DNA of 64,000 nucleotides, from assembly GCA_934591745.1 (NCBI GenBank), contig CAKTPQ010000001.1:1-64000 (forward strand), in the 5' to 3' direction. Under the pieces are notes generated by a model that worked only from the letters and a program-made list of their open reading frames with translations, made no database searches and was not told where the DNA came from. The DNA comes from an uncultured Oscillospiraceae bacterium (lineage in GTDB: Bacteria; Bacillota; Clostridia; Oscillospirales; Oscillospiraceae). The position numbers and the translations under genes were made by a program. Of the stretch, positions 42,836 through 51,017 are shown one piece after another (the first letter of the stretch is position 1; each line of letters opens with the position of its first letter).

Positions 42836-42842
42836 GGCGGCT

Positions 42843-43133
42843 ATGAAGCACTGTATTCTTGCCAAATACCGGGCGGAGGTCTATCCCCGGCGGGAGACGC
42901 TGCTGCCCCGTATCCGGGAGATATTTGCCCCGGCCGCGGAGCTGCCGGGCGTTCACCGCGTCACTGTCTACCCCAACTGCGTGGCCCGTGACAACCGGTA
43001 CGATGTACTGGTCGTGCTGGACATGGCGCCGGAGGCGCTGCCGCTGTACGATGTCTCCGCGCCGCACCGCCTGTGGAAAGAGGAATTCGGCCCGCTGCTG
43101 GCCCAGAAGGCCATTTTTGATTTTGAACCGTAA
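42843..43133 (+). CDS. Dabb-like small alpha-beta protein
   Basis: The 96-residue protein begins MKHCILAKYRAEVYPRRETL. It has PGVHRVTVYPNCVARDNRYD followed by VLVVLDM and HRLWKEEFGPLL, resembling the dimeric alpha-beta barrel (Dabb/stress-responsive) fold. The catalytic role, if any, is unknown. It is the last gene of the rarA transcript, seven bases after the 32-residue ORF. Confidence 0.7.
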   Translation: MKHCILAKYRAEVYPRRETLLPRIREIFAPAAELPGVHRVTVYPNCVARDNRYDVLVVLDMAPEALPLYDVSAPHRLWKEEFGPLLAQKAIFDFEP

Positions 43134-43140
43134 AAATGCA

Positions 43141-43206
43141 GCCCTCCGTGATGGCCGGAGGGCTTATCTGTCAGTCGCCGGGAAAAGGCTCGTCCTTTTC
43201 CCGGCG
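43141..43206 (+). terminator. two consecutive hairpins after the rarA operon
   Basis: GCCCTCCG/CGGAGGGC (43141-43164) and CGCCGGGAAAAGG/CCTTTTCCCGGCG (about 43175-43206) follow the Dabb-like gene. The second leads into CTTTCCTTTTG. Confidence 0.75.
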
Positions 43207-43215
43207 GCTTTCCTT

Positions 43216-43250
43216 TTGTGACGGTTTTCTTTGCCGCTATGTCCTATAAT
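43216..43250 (+). promoter_or_regulatory. possible spoIIG-type promoter with long spacer
   Basis: TATAAT at 43245-43250 has no good -35 at 17 bases. TTGTGA at 43216-43221 lies 23 bases upstream. In B. subtilis the spoIIG promoter has a 22-base spacer and needs phosphorylated Spo0A. The analogy is suggestive, but a clear Spo0A box was not found. Confidence 0.35.
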
Positions 43251-43271
43251 GGACGGGCGAGGTGAGGGGCG

Positions 43272-44195
43272 ATGGTGGTGTATCTGGATCGGGTGTTCCT
43301 GCTGAACCTGCTGGTGGACTACCTGCTCCTGCTGTCGGCGGCGCAGCTGTCCGGGCGGACGCTCCGCCGCCCGCGGCTGCTGCTGTGCGCGGCCGGAGGC
43401 GGAGCCTACGCAGCACTGACATTCCTGCCGGGCTGTGCCTTTCTCCGTGCGCCGCTGTGTCAGCTGGCTGCCGGTGCCGTCATGGCGCTGTGCGCCTACC
43501 GGGGACGGCGGAGACCGGCGCTGCTGTTCCTGCTGCTGTCCGGCGGACTGGCGGGCTTTGTGCTGGCGCTGGGACTGTGGACCGGCTCGCCCATGGGGCT
43601 GTTGGGCCGGATCTATCGGGGCGAGGTGAGCTGGCCGCTGCTGCTGGGGGCCGCGTTGGGATTTTATGTACTGCTGCGCCTGCTGCTGGGACAGGGGGCG
43701 CGCCATGGAGGGGGAGAGCTATTGAAGATCACCATATCCGTCTGTGGACGGAAACAGACCGTTACGGCGCTGCATGATACCGGCAACACCCTGCGGGACC
43801 CAGTATCGGGCCGTCCCGCGCTGGTGCTGGAACGGAACGCGGCGGAGGAACTGTGGCCGCCGGAGGTGGCGGAGGTGCTGGCATCTTCGCTGCCTCCGGA
43901 GGAGAAGATGGCGCAGCTCCACCGGCGGGGCGCGGCGGTGACGTTTTCGCTGCTGCCGTTTCGCAGTGTGGGTACGTCGGCAGGGCTGCTGCTGGCGGCA
44001 CGCAGCGACTACATAGAGGTCAACGGCCGCCACTATCCCCGGACGCCAGTGGCACTGTCGGAGCATCCGGTCAGTGACGGCGGCGGCTACCACGCCCTGT
44101 GGGGCGACCCGGAGGGGGAGGAGGTGAGCGCCCGTGCTGAAAGAGCTGTTTCGACGGATTCTGACGCTGCTGCGGAGACACAGCAGGCCGGATAA
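43272..44195 (+). CDS. spoIIGA: sigma-E processing peptidase SpoIIGA
   Basis: SpoIIGA is the membrane aspartic protease that activates pro-sigma-E in the mother cell. The 307-residue protein has five hydrophobic segments in the first 140 residues. The soluble protease domain has the active-site motif [16 protein letters not shown] (Asp169). It ends with an Ala-rich tail that overlaps the start of sigE by 62 bases. GAGGTGAGG precedes the ATG. Confidence 0.95.
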   Translation: MVVYLDRVFLLNLLVDYLLLLSAAQLSGRTLRRPRLLLCAAGGGAYAALTFLPGCAFLRAPLCQLAAGAVMALCAYRGRRRPALLFLLLSGGLAGFVLALGLWTGSPMGLLGRIYRGEVSWPLLLGAALGFYVLLRLLLGQGARHGGGELLKITISVCGRKQTVTALHDTGNTLRDPVSGRPALVLERNAAEELWPPEVAEVLASSLPPEEKMAQLHRRGAAVTFSLLPFRSVGTSAGLLLAARSDYIEVNGRHYPRTPVALSEHPVSDGGGYHALWGDPEGEEVSARAERAVSTDSDAAAETQQAG

Positions 44196-44841
44196 GATCA
44201 TGTACATCGGCGGCAGTGATACACTGCCGCCGCCGCTGCCGCGGGACGAGGAGGCGGCACTGCTGGCCCGGCTGGATCAGGGAGAGCTGCCGGTGCGGCA
44301 GACCCTTATCGAGCGGAATCTGCGGCTGGTGGTGTACATTGCTCGCCGGTTCGAGAACACCGGCATCAACATTGAGGACCTCATCTCCATCGGCACCATC
44401 GGGCTTATCAAGGCCATCAACACCTTCCGCACCGACAAGAACATCAAGCTGGCGACCTACGCCTCCCGCTGCATTGAGAATGAGATCCTGATGTACCTGC
44501 GGAAGAATAATGGCAGCCGGGTAGAGGTCAGCTTTGACGAGCCGCTGAACACCGATTGGGACGGCAAGGAACTGCTGCTCAGTGATGTGCTGGGCACGGA
44601 CAGCGATGTGGTCATGCGCCCCATCGAGGCAGACGCGGACCGGCAGATGCTGGCGGACGCGGTAGCCAAACTGAGTCCCCGGGAGCGGGACATCATCACT
44701 ATGCGCTTCGGCCTGGGCGGCTGCAAGGAACTGACCCAGAAGGAGGTGGCCGACCGGCTGGGTATTTCCCAGTCCTATATCTCCCGGCTGGAGAAGCGCA
44801 TTATCCTGCGTCTGCGCCGGGAGATCCTGCGCATGAGCTGA
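44134..44841 (+). CDS. sigE: RNA polymerase sporulation sigma factor SigE (pro-sigma-E)
   Basis: SigE directs early mother-cell transcription. The 235-residue protein keeps the pro-sequence: [20 protein letters not shown], then the conserved processing region [13 protein letters not shown] (cleavage near Tyr24-Gly26). Region 2 has [20 protein letters not shown] and region 4 has [14 protein letters not shown]. The GTG at 44134 is required to include the pro-sequence, which makes a 62-base overlap with spoIIGA. The ATG just before YIGG would lack it. SpoIIGA, encoded upstream, is its processing enzyme. Confidence 0.96.
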   Translation: MLKELFRRILTLLRRHSRPDKIMYIGGSDTLPPPLPRDEEAALLARLDQGELPVRQTLIERNLRLVVYIARRFENTGINIEDLISIGTIGLIKAINTFRTDKNIKLATYASRCIENEILMYLRKNNGSRVEVSFDEPLNTDWDGKELLLSDVLGTDSDVVMRPIEADADRQMLADAVAKLSPRERDIITMRFGLGGCKELTQKEVADRLGISQSYISRLEKRIILRLRREILRMS

Positions 44842-44877
44842 AAAAGGCTGTGAAGGAAATCTCCTTCACAGCCTTTT
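44842..44877. terminator. bidirectional terminator
   Basis: AAAAGGCTGTGAAGGA pairs with TCCTTCACAGCCTTTT around a 4-base loop. It lies between sigE and the convergent XRE gene. Confidence 0.9.
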
Positions 44878-44886
44878 GCTGTCACG

Positions 44887-45618
44887 TCATTGCAGGAACA
44901 GGGAGGCGGGACGGTTTATGACCATCATGTTGTAGTACCGCAGCAGGTGGTAGTCGTCCTTGTCCAGCTTGATGGTGTTCATCAGACGTTCCGTCTCGTC
45001 CAGCGGTTCCTTGGAGATCAGCGCCTTCAGCGCGATAGGAGCAAAGAAGGGGGTGGAGCCGATGCCGGATACCAGCCCAATGGCCGGTGTGCGGTTTGAC
45101 ATGGGATTCAGCATACAGATATACATCTTCTCCGCTTCGTTGATCTGGTTGGTCAGCACCATGTGCGTAATGGTATCGTAGGCCTTCATCTCGCCGGTAA
45201 ACAGGTGCTGGCACCGATCCGGATCAGTGAAGGACGATACGCCCAGATACAGCGTGACCTCGATGGCCTCCCGGTCGGCGGCACGGGAAAACCGCAGCAG
45301 GGAGCGTACCATCTGCCGCACGCGCCCATCGTAGTAGTACATATACGCCAGCGACTGGTTGAAGTAGTTGTTCTTGGGCAGGGATGCATCCTGATGGAAC
45401 ACCGGGGGCTGGTAGTCAATGAAGCACTTGAGATCAATGTCCAGCGCCTGCGCGATGTCGTACAGCGTCTCGATGTCGATAGTGATGGCGCCGTTCTCGT
45501 ACTTGGAGAGCGTGGCTTTGCTCTTGTTGATCATGGCCGAAAACTGTTCGATGGTATAACCCCGGCTTTTTCGGTATTTTTTGATGCGCTGCCCCACAAA
45601 ATAGGAAAAAGAACTCAT
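44887..45618 (-). CDS. XRE-family regulator with a large unknown C-terminal domain
   Basis: The 243-residue protein has an XRE helix-turn-helix (RIKKYRKSRGYTIEQFSAMI, then SKATLSKYENGAITID, about 10-62). A helical domain of about 175 residues follows that was not recognised, possibly TPR-like (QSLAYMYYYDGRVRQMVRSL). AGGAGGTGACGC precedes the ATG at 45618. A 16-base palindrome lies inside its promoter, so it probably represses itself. Its targets are unknown. Confidence 0.85.
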   Translation of the reverse strand: MSSFSYFVGQRIKKYRKSRGYTIEQFSAMINKSKATLSKYENGAITIDIETLYDIAQALDIDLKCFIDYQPPVFHQDASLPKNNYFNQSLAYMYYYDGRVRQMVRSLLRFSRAADREAIEVTLYLGVSSFTDPDRCQHLFTGEMKAYDTITHMVLTNQINEAEKMYICMLNPMSNRTPAIGLVSGIGSTPFFAPIALKALISKEPLDETERLMNTIKLDKDDYHLLRYYNMMVINRPASLFLQ

Positions 45619-45644
45619 GTGCGTCACCTCCTGTGTACATCGCA

Positions 45645-45673
45645 ATCATACCAAACATTTGGTAGGAAGTCAA
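45645..45673 (-). promoter_or_regulatory. promoter with palindromic operator of the XRE gene
   Basis: On the minus strand TTGACT (45673-45668) and TATGAT (45650-45645) are 17 bases apart. The palindrome TACCAAA-CA-TTTGGTA (45649-45664) fills most of the spacer and fits an autoregulatory operator. The remaining bases up to 45790 show no gene. Confidence 0.65.
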
Positions 45674-45792
45674 CCGCTAGTTTCGGAACATGAAACATAT
45701 TTTCAACGTATTTTCACAATAGTAAACCGTTCGGTGAAATCGACAAAAAGCGACAAAGCCGTTGTGGGTGCGCCGTGTATAGGGAAATATAG

Positions 45793-45826
45793 AAAAGCAC
45801 CTGACCCGCAAGGGCCAGGTGCTTTC
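45793..45826 (-). terminator. terminator of the 2-oxoacid oxidoreductase operon
   Basis: AAAGCACCTG-CCC pairs with GGG-CAGGTGCTTT; the minus strand continues TTCTATATTTCC. Confidence 0.8.
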
Positions 45827-45849
45827 ATGATTATGTAGGGGAGAGGGCC

Positions 45850-46386
45850 TTACTTGGCGGCGTCCATGCCGGCCAGCAGGGCCTTCTTGTTGCCCTCCAG
45901 GAAGCGGGCTTTCTTCTCACCCAGCTCAATGCGGATGGCTTCCATCATGCTCTCCACGGAGGTGACGGGAGCCTTGGCCAGCGTGGCACCCAGAATGGCT
46001 ACGTTGGCGCCCTTGGGGTTGCCGATGGACTCGGCAATGCCGTTGGCGTCGCAGTACACCACGGTGATGTCGTCACGGACGGCCTTGCGGTCGATAATGC
46101 TGCTGTTGATGACAAGCACACCGCCGGGCTTCACGTGCTCCTCGAACTTGTCCAGAGAGGGACGGTTCATGGCAACGATGACGTCGGCCTTGTCCACCAG
46201 GGGAGAGGCAACAGGCTCATCGGAGACGATGACGGAGCAGTTGGCGGTACCGCCGCGCATCTCAGGGCCGTAGGAAGGCAGCCAGGAGACATGCTTGCCA
46301 TCCAGCATGCAGGCCATGGCCACGAACTTACCGATCAGGAGCATGCCCTGACCGCCGAAACCGGCAAAAATGAAGGTTTTTTCCAT
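45850..46386 (-). CDS. 2-oxoacid:ferredoxin oxidoreductase, gamma subunit
   Basis: Gamma subunit of a CoA-dependent 2-oxoacid oxidoreductase. The 178-residue protein begins FIFAGFGGQGMLLIGKFVA and has LPSYGPEMRGGTANCSV and VIVAMNRPSLDKF, the POR gamma domain. It is the last gene of the operon (delta-alpha-beta-gamma), one base after the beta gene. The four-subunit form as separate genes is typical of VOR/KOR in anaerobes. Confidence 0.94.
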   Translation of the reverse strand: MEKTFIFAGFGGQGMLLIGKFVAMACMLDGKHVSWLPSYGPEMRGGTANCSVIVSDEPVASPLVDKADVIVAMNRPSLDKFEEHVKPGGVLVINSSIIDRKAVRDDITVVYCDANGIAESIGNPKGANVAILGATLAKAPVTSVESMMEAIRIELGEKKARFLEGNKKALLAGMDAAK

Positions 46387-46387
46387 A

Positions 46388-47134
46388 TTACTCGGCCTCC
46401 TTGTCTTTGTACACGCCCAGCGGGTAATAGGGGATCATGTTCTTCTCCAGCCAGTCCAGCGCCTCCACGGGAGACAGACCCCAGTTGGTGGGGCAGGTGG
46501 ACAGCACTTCGATCATGCAGAAGCCCTTACCCTCCATCTGCAGGCGGAACGCCTTGGCGATGGCCTTCTTGGCCTTGGCGATGTTGGCGGTATTGTTGAC
46601 GGCCACGCGCTCAATGTAGTAGGAGCTGGGCACGGCGGACAGCATCTCGCACATCTTGATGGGCAGACCGCTCCACTCCTCGCTGCGGCCGGCGGGGCAG
46701 GTGGTCGCCTTCTGGCCGATCAGGGTGGTGGGGGCCATCTGGCCGCCGGTCATACCGTAAATGGCGTTGTTGACGAAGATGGTGGTGATCTTTTCACCGC
46801 GGTGGGCGGCGTGAACGATCTCGGCAGTGCCGATGGAGGCCAGGTCGCCATCGCCCTGATAGGTGAACACCAGGGTATCCTTGCCCACAGCGCGCTTGAT
46901 ACCGGTGGCAACTGCGGGAGCACGGCCGTGTGCGGCCTCGTACATGTCGCAGTTGAAGTAGTCATAGGCAAACACGGAGCAGCCCACAGGAGCCACGCCG
47001 ATGACCTTGCCGTTCAGGTTCATCTCGTCGATGACCTCGGCCACCAGACGGTGAATGATACCGTGGTTGCAGCCGGGGCAGTAATGGAACTGCTTGTCAG
47101 TCAGCAGCTTTGTCTTTTCGAACAGTACAGCCAT
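46388..47134 (-). CDS. 2-oxoacid:ferredoxin oxidoreductase, beta (thiamine diphosphate) subunit
   Basis: The 248-residue subunit binds thiamine diphosphate through the GDGDLASIG...NN motif (QGDGDLASIGTAEI, then FVNNAIYGMTGGQ). It has the cysteines CPGCNHG near the N-terminus. It decarboxylates the 2-oxoacid and passes electrons to ferredoxin. It lies between the alpha and gamma genes. Confidence 0.95.
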   Translation of the reverse strand: MAVLFEKTKLLTDKQFHYCPGCNHGIIHRLVAEVIDEMNLNGKVIGVAPVGCSVFAYDYFNCDMYEAAHGRAPAVATGIKRAVGKDTLVFTYQGDGDLASIGTAEIVHAAHRGEKITTIFVNNAIYGMTGGQMAPTTLIGQKATTCPAGRSEEWSGLPIKMCEMLSAVPSSYYIERVAVNNTANIAKAKKAIAKAFRLQMEGKGFCMIEVLSTCPTNWGLSPVEALDWLEKNMIPYYPLGVYKDKEAE

Positions 47135-47135
47135 C

Positions 47136-48215
47136 TTATTTACCCTCCTTCATGCTCAGGATCTTCTCAACGATCTCAGTGGTAGAGGGCATCTGGCTGC
47201 CGCAGTGACCGAAGAAGTCCACGGGCTTCTCGCCGTTGATGGCCAGCTTCACGTCCTCCAGCATCTGACCTTCGTTCAGCTCCACGTCCAGAACGGCCTT
47301 CACGCCGGGCTTGCAGCAAGCCTCGCGCACGGCGTCATAGGGGAAGGGCCACACGGTGATGGGACGCACCAGACCGACGTTGATGCCCTTTTCCTTCAGC
47401 TCGGCAATAGCGCTCTTGGCGATACGGGCCACGGTGCCGAAGGCGGTGATGATGTAGTCGGCGTTCTCGCAGTTGTAGCTCTCCCACATCTGCTCGTTGG
47501 CGACGACTTCCTTGTACATAGCCTGCAGCTCATCGTTGTGGATGGCCAGGCTCTCGGTGTCGATATAGATGGAGTTGATGATGCCGCGCTTCTTGGGATC
47601 GTCACCGGGCTTCCAGCCGGTGCAGGCCCAGGGCTTCTTCTCGGGATCCACCTTGTAGTCCACCATCTCGGGCAGCTCCACGGGCTCCATCATCTGGGCG
47701 ATGATACCATCGGCCAGGAACAGAACGGGAATGCGATACTTCTCAGCCTTGTCGTAAGCGCCCATCATCAGGTCGATGAACTCCTGCACGGAGGAGGGAG
47801 CGAAGGTCAGCAGGTGATAGTCACCGTTGCCGCCGCCCTTGACGCCCTGGAAATAGTCGCCCTGAGAGGCCTGAATATTGCCCAGACCGGGGCCGCCGCG
47901 CATCACGTTGACGATGACGCAGGGGACCATGGCGCCCGCGCAGTAGGAAATACCTTCCTGCTTCAGGGACACGCCGGGGCTGGAAGAAGAGGTGATGACA
48001 CGGGCGCCGGTGCCGGCGGCACCGTAGACCATGTTGATGGCCGCGACCTCGGACTCGGCCTGCAGGAAGCAACCGCCGACCTCGGGCATACGTGCGGACA
48101 TGTATTCGGGGATCTCCGTCTGCGGAGTGATGGGGTAACCGAAGAAATAGCGTGCGCCGGCACGAATGGCGGCTTCCGCAATAGCTTCGCTACCCTTCAT
48201 AAGAGTCAAAGCCAT
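47136..48215 (-). CDS. 2-oxoacid:ferredoxin oxidoreductase, alpha subunit (VorB/KorA type)
   Basis: The 359-residue subunit has the pyrimidine-binding fold with GYPITPQTEIPEYMS, QAESEVAAINMVYGAAGTG and SSSSPGVSLKQEGISY. It most resembles VorB (3-methyl-2-oxobutanoate) and KorA (2-oxoglutarate). Sequence alone does not decide between them, but linkage to an aminotransferase favours branched-chain or aromatic 2-oxoacids. GGAGGAAAAAAC precedes the ATG. Confidence 0.94.
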   Translation of the reverse strand: MALTLMKGSEAIAEAAIRAGARYFFGYPITPQTEIPEYMSARMPEVGGCFLQAESEVAAINMVYGAAGTGARVITSSSSPGVSLKQEGISYCAGAMVPCVIVNVMRGGPGLGNIQASQGDYFQGVKGGGNGDYHLLTFAPSSVQEFIDLMMGAYDKAEKYRIPVLFLADGIIAQMMEPVELPEMVDYKVDPEKKPWACTGWKPGDDPKKRGIINSIYIDTESLAIHNDELQAMYKEVVANEQMWESYNCENADYIITAFGTVARIAKSAIAELKEKGINVGLVRPITVWPFPYDAVREACCKPGVKAVLDVELNEGQMLEDVKLAINGEKPVDFFGHCGSQMPSTTEIVEKILSMKEGK

Positions 48216-48227
48216 GTTTTTTCCTCC

Positions 48228-48437
48228 TTAGTCTTTTTCAATACGGATTACCACATCAGGGCAGGTACGCGCACAGGAAGTACAGCCGATGCAGGCTTCC
48301 ATGTTGATGACCTCCGCCGGATGATAGCCCTTAGCGTTGATGCGAGTCTTGGACAACTCAATGATGTGCTTGGGACAAGCTCTTGCGCACAGGCCGCAGC
48401 CCTTGCACAGGTTTTCGTCGATGGTAACTCTTACCAC
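48228..48437 (-). CDS. 2-oxoacid oxidoreductase delta subunit (2x[4Fe-4S] ferredoxin)
   Basis: The 69-residue protein has two complete CxxCxxCxxxCP clusters ([12 protein letters not shown] and [12 protein letters not shown]). It carries electrons from the thiamine site to free ferredoxin. The GTG start at 48437 follows AGAGG by eight bases. It opens the four oxidoreductase genes. Confidence 0.95.
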   Translation of the reverse strand: MVRVTIDENLCKGCGLCARACPKHIIELSKTRINAKGYHPAEVINMEACIGCTSCARTCPDVVIRIEKD

Positions 48438-48512
48438 TCTCTACACCTCTTTTCCTCAAATTCCTCTTGCTGTTTGTATCTACTACCCCCGAAAAGGGGA
48501 GGTATGCGGGGT

Positions 48513-49250
48513 TTAATACATATCCTTGTGCGGGTTCTTGGTGTTCAGTCCATACTCGATGTAGGAATCCCAGTCACGGTGCATGTACACGTCGATGGCC
48601 ACGGGCTTTCCCACATATTTCGGGTCCGGGTCGCGGGCCAGGAAGGCGTCCAGAAACTCCTTCTTGCCGGTGGTATAGGCCACAGGGATACCGGTCAGGT
48701 CGACGACCTGCCGCAGCACCTCGTAGCCGTCCCACAGATCGTCCGCACTGGTCATGGTGGACAGGTTGGTATTGTTGATCATACCGGTGATCTGCAATCT
48801 GGCATGGGTCTGCATTCCCTCCTGCAGCCGGTGGATCTTCTCCACCGTGCTGGCAAGAGGGCGACGAATATTTACAACGTTCAGCACTTCCAGAGCACCC
48901 GGCTCCAGTGCCATAAAGTCCTGATGGTAGCGGCCCAGCGCCGTGGCGCCCACATCGTCGCCGCCCACATCGAAAATGACCGTATCCCAATCCAGTACAA
49001 AGGCGGATGACACCTCGGCGGGGAGGGAGAGCGTCTCGATACCGGAGCAGGCGAAGTTGGGAGAGACCAGCCGGATCTCCTTCTGTTCCACCATCTTGCC
49101 CCGCTCGGTCAGCCGGAAGTAGGTGTTCACCATATCCAGATCCAGCAGCTCCGTCCTGTCACCGCGGGCGGCTGCCTGCATGGCGAAGTTCAGAGCCAGC
49201 TCGCTCTTTCCGCTGCCATAGTTGCCGATGAGCACTTTGACGTCTTTCAT
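48513..49250 (-). CDS. P-loop ATP-binding protein of the VOR operon, function unknown
   Basis: The 245-residue protein begins VKVLIGNYGSGKSELALNFA (Walker A) and has LLDLDMVNTYFRLTE and VIFDVGGDDVGATALG, a SIMIBI-like layout with a Walker B-like Asp. No membrane or DNA-binding part is visible. It sits between the aminotransferase (19 bases upstream) and the ferredoxin subunit (75 bases downstream). A role in cofactor assembly or delivery for the oxidoreductase is possible but unproven. Confidence 0.8.
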   Translation of the reverse strand: MKDVKVLIGNYGSGKSELALNFAMQAAARGDRTELLDLDMVNTYFRLTERGKMVEQKEIRLVSPNFACSGIETLSLPAEVSSAFVLDWDTVIFDVGGDDVGATALGRYHQDFMALEPGALEVLNVVNIRRPLASTVEKIHRLQEGMQTHARLQITGMINNTNLSTMTSADDLWDGYEVLRQVVDLTGIPVAYTTGKKEFLDAFLARDPDPKYVGKPVAIDVYMHRDWDSYIEYGLNTKNPHKDMY

Positions 49251-49269
49251 GGATGCAGTGTCTCCTTGC

Positions 49270-50454
49270 TTATTTCAGGTTCTCCCGGATGGTCTGGCAC
49301 AGAGCGGTGATGCCCTGAACGATCTTCTCCTCCGGCATGCAGGAGTAGTTCAGACGCAGGGTGTTGTCGTGGCCGCCGTTGGGGAAGAAGGAGCCGCCGG
49401 GAACAAAGGCCACCTTCTTGGCAAGGCACTTCATCTGCAGATCCTTGGCGTCCATGTACTCGGGCAGAACGACCCATGCGAACAGACCGCCGTCGGGACG
49501 GGTGAAGGTGCAGGGCTCGGGCAGCTCCTTGGCCAGCGTCTCCAGCATGACGGCACGGCGCTTGCTGTAGCACTCGCGGATGGTGTTGACGTGGGCGTCC
49601 AGATCGAACATATCGATCCACTTGGAGGTCTCCATCTGGCCGACGGTGGAAGCCTGCAGGGAGGCTGCCTGCTCCATGAAGTTGTACTTGGCCAGGATCT
49701 CATCATCGGCGCAGACCCAGCCCAGACGATAGCCGGGCGCCAGGATCTTGGAGAAGGTACCCAGATAGATGACCAGGCCCTTGGTGTCCAGGCTCTTCAG
49801 CGCGGGCATATACTCGCCCTCGAAGCGCAGCTCGCCGTAGGGGTTATCCTCGATCACGGGGATCTCGTACTTGTTGATGATGTCCATGAACTGGTGACGG
49901 CGCTCCAGATCCCAGGTACGGCCGGTGGGGTTCTGGAAATCGGGGATGACGTAGATCATCTTCACCCGCTCGGTGGTAGCCAGGATCTTCTCCAGCTCGG
50001 GCATGATCATGCCGCCGTCGTCGGTGGGGACTTCGATGAACTTGGGCTCGCAGGCCTTGAAGGCGTTGACGGCGCCCAGATAGGAGGGACTCTCCAGCAG
50101 CACCACGTCACCGGGATTCAGGAACACGCGGGCGGAGAAATCCAGACCCTGCTGGGAACCGGAGGTCACCAGGATGTGATCCTTATCGGTGTGGATGTTG
50201 TTCTTTGCCAGCATACGCTCGGCGATCTGCTCGCGCAGACGGGGGAAACCCTCGGTGGAAGAGTACTGCAGTGCGGCGCGGCCATTCTCCTTCAGGACGG
50301 CCATGGAGGCCTCCATCATCTGCTCCACGGGGAACAGCTCGGGGGCGGGCATACCGCCGGCAAAGGAGATGATGTCAGGCTGCGCGGTGAGCTTCAGCAG
50401 CTCGCGGATCTCGGAGCCTTTCAGCAGATCCATTCTGCTTGCAAATTGTACCAT
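49270..50454 (-). CDS. PLP-dependent aminotransferase (class I/II, 2-aminoadipate/aromatic type)
   Basis: The 394-residue enzyme has the fold-type I pattern: ISFAGGMPAPELFP, LVTSGSQQGLDFSARVF, YVIPDFQNPTGRTWDLERR, and the PLP lysine in GTFSKILAPGYRLGW. It is of the MocR-like/LysN type but without a DNA-binding domain. It should convert an amino acid to the 2-oxoacid used by the downstream oxidoreductase. The ATG at 50454 follows GAGGAGG; the longer frame adds 21 residues without a ribosome site. Confidence 0.93.
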   Translation of the reverse strand: MVQFASRMDLLKGSEIRELLKLTAQPDIISFAGGMPAPELFPVEQMMEASMAVLKENGRAALQYSSTEGFPRLREQIAERMLAKNNIHTDKDHILVTSGSQQGLDFSARVFLNPGDVVLLESPSYLGAVNAFKACEPKFIEVPTDDGGMIMPELEKILATTERVKMIYVIPDFQNPTGRTWDLERRHQFMDIINKYEIPVIEDNPYGELRFEGEYMPALKSLDTKGLVIYLGTFSKILAPGYRLGWVCADDEILAKYNFMEQAASLQASTVGQMETSKWIDMFDLDAHVNTIRECYSKRRAVMLETLAKELPEPCTFTRPDGGLFAWVVLPEYMDAKDLQMKCLAKKVAFVPGGSFFPNGGHDNTLRLNYSCMPEEKIVQGITALCQTIRENLK

Positions 50455-50522
50455 GAATGTTTTCCTCCTCAAATTTTGTTGATTCCGTAAATGCACATTT
50501 CGTTCCACTTTGTACATAGTTG

Positions 50523-50551
50523 ATTAAAGCACAAAACCGCTGCAAAGTAAA
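50523..50551 (-). promoter_or_regulatory. possible promoter of the aminotransferase-VOR operon
   Basis: On the minus strand TTTACT (50551-50546) and TTTAAT (50528-50523) are 17 bases apart. The rest of the 50455-50833 gap is A+T-rich. It holds an 8-bp inverted repeat (CGTATTTC at 50637-50644, GAAATACG at 50660-50667) and the plus-strand promoter listed next; no gene was found in it. Confidence 0.45.
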
Positions 50552-50721
50552 TAAAGCGGAGCGGAGAAAAAAGAGGGCAGTTTCATTTTTGGCATTCCGA
50601 ACAAAAAACCGTGCATTTGTCTCGTCAATTCCACAACGTATTTCAGCGAATGAATCGGCGAAATACGAAAAAATACCACATACATGGGGAAAACAGGGCT
50701 TTTCTCCACCAGCGGTAGGAA

Positions 50722-50750
50722 TTGCCTTTTGCACGATAACATGCTATACT
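50722..50750 (+). promoter_or_regulatory. promoter of the 41-residue protein gene
   Basis: TTGCCT at 50722-50727, a 17-base spacer and TATACT at 50745-50750. The leader of about 80 bases ends in AAGGAGG. Confidence 0.65.
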
Positions 50751-50833
50751 AAGACGCCGGGAGGGCGTCCCGCCCCCTCAGAAAAGGAAAAAACTGTTAA
50801 ATCACCCACGAACAGGGAAGGAGGCGCATCCCC

Positions 50834-50959
50834 ATGAAAAAGAAAGAATTTGCGGCAGCTGTGGCGCTGCTGAGCGCCAGCTCGGCGCTGTGCCTGCGCA
50901 TCATGAAAAAGGTGGACGAGAAGCTGCGCCGTGAGAAGGAAAAGCGGACGCGGAAATAA
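50834..50959 (+). CDS. 41-residue basic amphipathic protein
   Basis: The ORF begins MKKKEFAAAVALLSASSALC and continues LRIMKKVDEKLRREKEKRTRK. It is a hydrophobic helix of about 16 residues followed by a highly charged helix. It has its own promoter, a good ribosome site (AAGGAGG) and a strong terminator, which together argue for a real gene. It was not recognised; a membrane-associated small protein is likely. Confidence 0.65.
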   Translation: MKKKEFAAAVALLSASSALCLRIMKKVDEKLRREKEKRTRK

Positions 50960-50963
50960 GCGA

Positions 50964-51009
50964 AAAGACAAGGCAAGGGACGGCGAAAGCCGTCCCTTGC
51001 CTTGTCTTT
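50964..51009. terminator. long bidirectional terminator
   Basis: AAAGACAAGGCAAGGGACGG pairs perfectly with its complement around a 6-base loop (about 20 bp). It serves the small protein and the convergent lipoprotein gene. Confidence 0.92.
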
Positions 51010-51017
51010 CAGAGAAT

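Noticed and set aside
44198..44841. shorter SigE starting at the internal ATG before YIGG
   Set aside because: It would remove the pro-sequence that SpoIIGA cleaves, and SpoIIGA is encoded just upstream.
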